Assembly (NCBI GenBank): GCA_028293775.1
Contig: JAQGOD010000312.1
Coordinates: 1-8,275 of the forward strand
Length of the DNA: 8,275 nt
Source of the DNA: Gammaproteobacteria bacterium
Lineage (GTDB): Bacteria; Pseudomonadota; Gammaproteobacteria; Steroidobacterales; Steroidobacteraceae
Direction of reading: 5' to 3'
Positions 7,163 through 8,275 of this stretch are shown in pieces. The notes below the pieces were generated by a model. The model did no database searches. It was not told the DNA's origin and was given only the letters and a program-made list of their open reading frames with translations. A program made the translations under genes and the position numbers. Each line of letters begins with the position of its first letter. The first letter of the stretch is position 1.

Positions 7163-7926
7163 TATTGACGCGCGGCCGCAGCCGCGCAAATCTGTCGAAA
7201 CTCATCCGCGCTCAACGAAGCGCCGCCCACCAATCCACCGTCCACGTCGGGCATCGCGAATAACTCTGCCGCATTGCCGGCTTTTACGCTGCCGCCATAC
7301 AGTATCCGCAATTGGCCCGCTATCTTAGCATCATGCGCCCCTATGCGGCTGCGCAGGAATGCATGCACGGCCTGAGCCTGTTCCGGCGTCGCCGTACGGC
7401 CAGTGCCTATGGCCCACACGGGTTCATAGGCCAGCACGGCGTCCTCCGCAAAGCCCCCTATGCCGAGCATGGCGATCACCGCCTCAACTTGGCGTCCCAC
7501 GACCGCTTCGGTCTGCTTCGCCTCGCGCTCTTCGAGAGTTTCCCCGACGCACAGCACCGGCTTCAAACCACCCGCAAGCGCGGCCGCAAACTTGCGCGCC
7601 ACCAACGTATCGTCCTCGTGATACCAGCGCCGCCGCTCGGAATGACCGACGATGACATAGGTGGATCCCACGTCCTTGAGCATGGCGGCGCTCACTTGAC
7701 CGGTGAACGCGCCGCCGGACTCGGCGCACACATCCTGCGCGCCCACCATGATGCGGCCATCCTCCAACACGCGGACCGCATCGGCTAAATAGACATAAGG
7801 CGGAAACACCACGATGTCGATCGGCCAGTCGGGCCGTATAGAGCGCTCCAACTCGGCCAGCAATGCCTGATTGGAGGCCTGAGACCCGTGCATTTTCCAA
7901 TTGCCCGCGACCATCGGACGACGCAT
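7162..7926 (-). CDS. tpiA: Triose-phosphate isomerase
   Basis: Interconverts dihydroxyacetone phosphate and glyceraldehyde 3-phosphate in glycolysis and gluconeogenesis, in the cytoplasm. It has 254 residues, normal for the TIM-barrel family. Active-site residues are all visible: Asn9 and Lys11 (AGNWKMHG), His95 (YVIVGHSERR), Glu168 (AYEPVWAIGTG) with the mobile loop 6 following, and the phosphate-binding GGSVKAGNA and GGLVGGASL segments near the C-terminus. The ATG at 7926 gives the standard MxxPMVAGNWKM start and has GAAGG about 10 bases upstream; a start at 7995 would add a basic, unlike leader. Ends in TAA. It lies 74 bases after glmM and 35 before secG, a common gene order in gammaproteobacteria. 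Confidence 0.97.
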   Translation of the reverse strand: MRRPMVAGNWKMHGSQASNQALLAELERSIRPDWPIDIVVFPPYVYLADAVRVLEDGRIMVGAQDVCAESGGAFTGQVSAAMLKDVGSTYVIVGHSERRRWYHEDDTLVARKFAAALAGGLKPVLCVGETLEEREAKQTEAVVGRQVEAVIAMLGIGGFAEDAVLAYEPVWAIGTGRTATPEQAQAVHAFLRSRIGAHDAKIAGQLRILYGGSVKAGNAAELFAMPDVDGGLVGGASLSADEFRQICAAAAARQ

Positions 7927-7937
7927 AGCCAACCTTC

Positions 7938-7949
7938 GGGCAATTGCCC
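7938..7949. repeat. 12-base perfect palindrome upstream of tpiA
   Basis: GGGCAATTGCCC is a perfect inverted repeat with no spacer, 12 bases before the tpiA ATG and just upstream of its ribosome site. It could be an operator or chance; no regulator is recognised. As RNA it would need to open its centre to form a loop. Confidence 0.3.
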
Positions 7950-7957
7950 TGCGGGAA

Positions 7958-7984
7958 AGGCGGCGAAGATTAGCCGCGCCGCCT
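7958..7984 (-). terminator. Weak terminator-like hairpin after glmM
   Basis: The minus strand has AGGCGGCG and CGCCGCCT (8 pairs, nearly all G-C) around an 11-base loop, followed by TT then CCC. It lies 17 bases after the glmM stop. The large loop and the short T run argue for partial termination at best, so tpiA may still be read from the glmM message. Confidence 0.35.
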
Positions 7985-8000
7985 CGTAACTGCAAGCCCC

Positions 8001-8275
8001 CTAAGGATTGATGCTGGAAGCCGCTTCGACTGCCGCGGCTATCTCGCTGGCACCCCTCTTGACCAGATTCGCATCCGAACCCTCCACCATCACCCGAATC
8101 ACGAGTTCCGTGCCCGATGCGCGCAACACGATACGGCCACGGCCCTCGAGGCGCCGTTCCACGTCTTCTACGATTTGTGCCACCTTCGTGTCCGTCAGCG
8201 GATCGAAGCGCTTGGCCACCCGGACATTCAAGAGTACCTGCGGATATTTCTTCATGCCCGCGCCCAACTCGGCCA
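8001..8275 (-). CDS. glmM: Phosphoglucosamine mutase, C-terminal end (runs off window)
   Basis: Converts glucosamine-6-phosphate to glucosamine-1-phosphate for UDP-GlcNAc, hence peptidoglycan and LPS. Only the last 90 residues of about 450 are present, the C-terminal domain: LGAGMKKYPQVLLNVRV, then RGRIVLRASGTELVIRVMVE, ending AASSINP before a TAG stop at the usual family length. The phosphate-binding loop of this family is R-x-SGTEP; here it reads RASGTEL, so the usual Pro is Leu (codon 8103-8105). That is odd, but the rest of the domain is normal. Together with tpiA and secG downstream, the context fits glmM and not another hexosephosphate mutase such as algC. The 5' part lies beyond the window. 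Confidence 0.92.
   Translation of the reverse strand, partial: AELGAGMKKYPQVLLNVRVAKRFDPLTDTKVAQIVEDVERRLEGRGRIVLRASGTELVIRVMVEGSDANLVKRGASEIAAAVEAASSINP

Noticed and set aside
7127..7189. A longer secG starting at 7189
   Set aside because: It would overlap tpiA by 28 bases and add 21 unlike residues; the ATG at 7126 gives the standard SecG N-terminus.
7927..7995. A longer tpiA starting at 7995
   Set aside because: The added 23 residues are basic and unlike the family; the ATG at 7926 has a ribosome site and gives the standard N-terminus.
3231..8003. Genome-wide reassignment of TAA/TAG to an amino acid, explaining the stops in nuoD and nuoE
   Set aside because: glmM and nuoA end in TAG and tpiA in TAA at normal family C-termini. 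Reading through the glmM stop would run far into tpiA in the wrong frame. TGA ends in nuoB and nuoD are forced by ATGA overlaps, so the number of TGA stops is not evidence of recoding.
1..8275. CRISPR arrays, insertion sequences, attachment sites or defence genes
   Set aside because: No direct repeat arrays, transposase or integrase motifs, or terminal inverted repeats were seen. The tRNA could in principle be an integration site, but both flanks are ordinary housekeeping genes.

Overview
The window is a stretch of bacterial chromosome in which every recognisable gene lies on the minus strand. In transcription order, from high to low coordinate, they are: the 3' end of glmM, tpiA, secG, a tRNA-Leu(GAG), then nuoA, nuoB, nuoC, nuoD, nuoE, nuoF and the first 630 codons of nuoG. 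This order, with complex I genes following tpiA-secG-tRNA-Leu, and the sequence style of NuoC (an insert before the conserved core) and NuoG (no extra N7 cysteines) suggest a GC-rich gammaproteobacterium of the Xanthomonadales/Nevskiales/Steroidobacter type. That placement is inference from memory, not from a search.

Region by region: 7927-8275 holds the glmM tail (cell-wall precursor synthesis) and a 73-base gap with a weak terminator-like hairpin and a 12-base palindrome. 7162-7926 is tpiA (glycolysis). 6725-7126 is secG (protein export) with a long Pro/Ala-rich tail. 6635-6719 is the tRNA. 6553-6634 is a short control region with a 10-bp hairpin and an extended -10 promoter candidate. 1-6552 is the nuo operon, packed with overlaps and very short gaps, encoding the peripheral arm of NADH:quinone oxidoreductase plus the membrane subunit NuoA. 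NuoF takes electrons from NADH to FMN. NuoE and NuoG carry clusters that pass them on, and NuoB, NuoC and NuoD form the quinone-reducing module.

The main surprise is that two neighbouring nuo genes are each broken once by an in-frame stop codon, with no frameshift and with conserved protein sequence on both sides. nuoD has TAA at codon 31, where a well conserved Glu is expected. nuoE has TAG at codon 98, where an acidic or charged residue is usual. Each is one G-to-T change from a Glu codon (GAA, GAG), and each is followed directly by a GTG codon. TAA and TAG also end other genes here at the expected protein length (glmM TAG, nuoA TAG, tpiA TAA), so a general recoding of these stops is unlikely. 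Sequencing or assembly error, early decay of the operon, or local readthrough/reinitiation remain open. I found no mobile element, CRISPR array or other accessory system.
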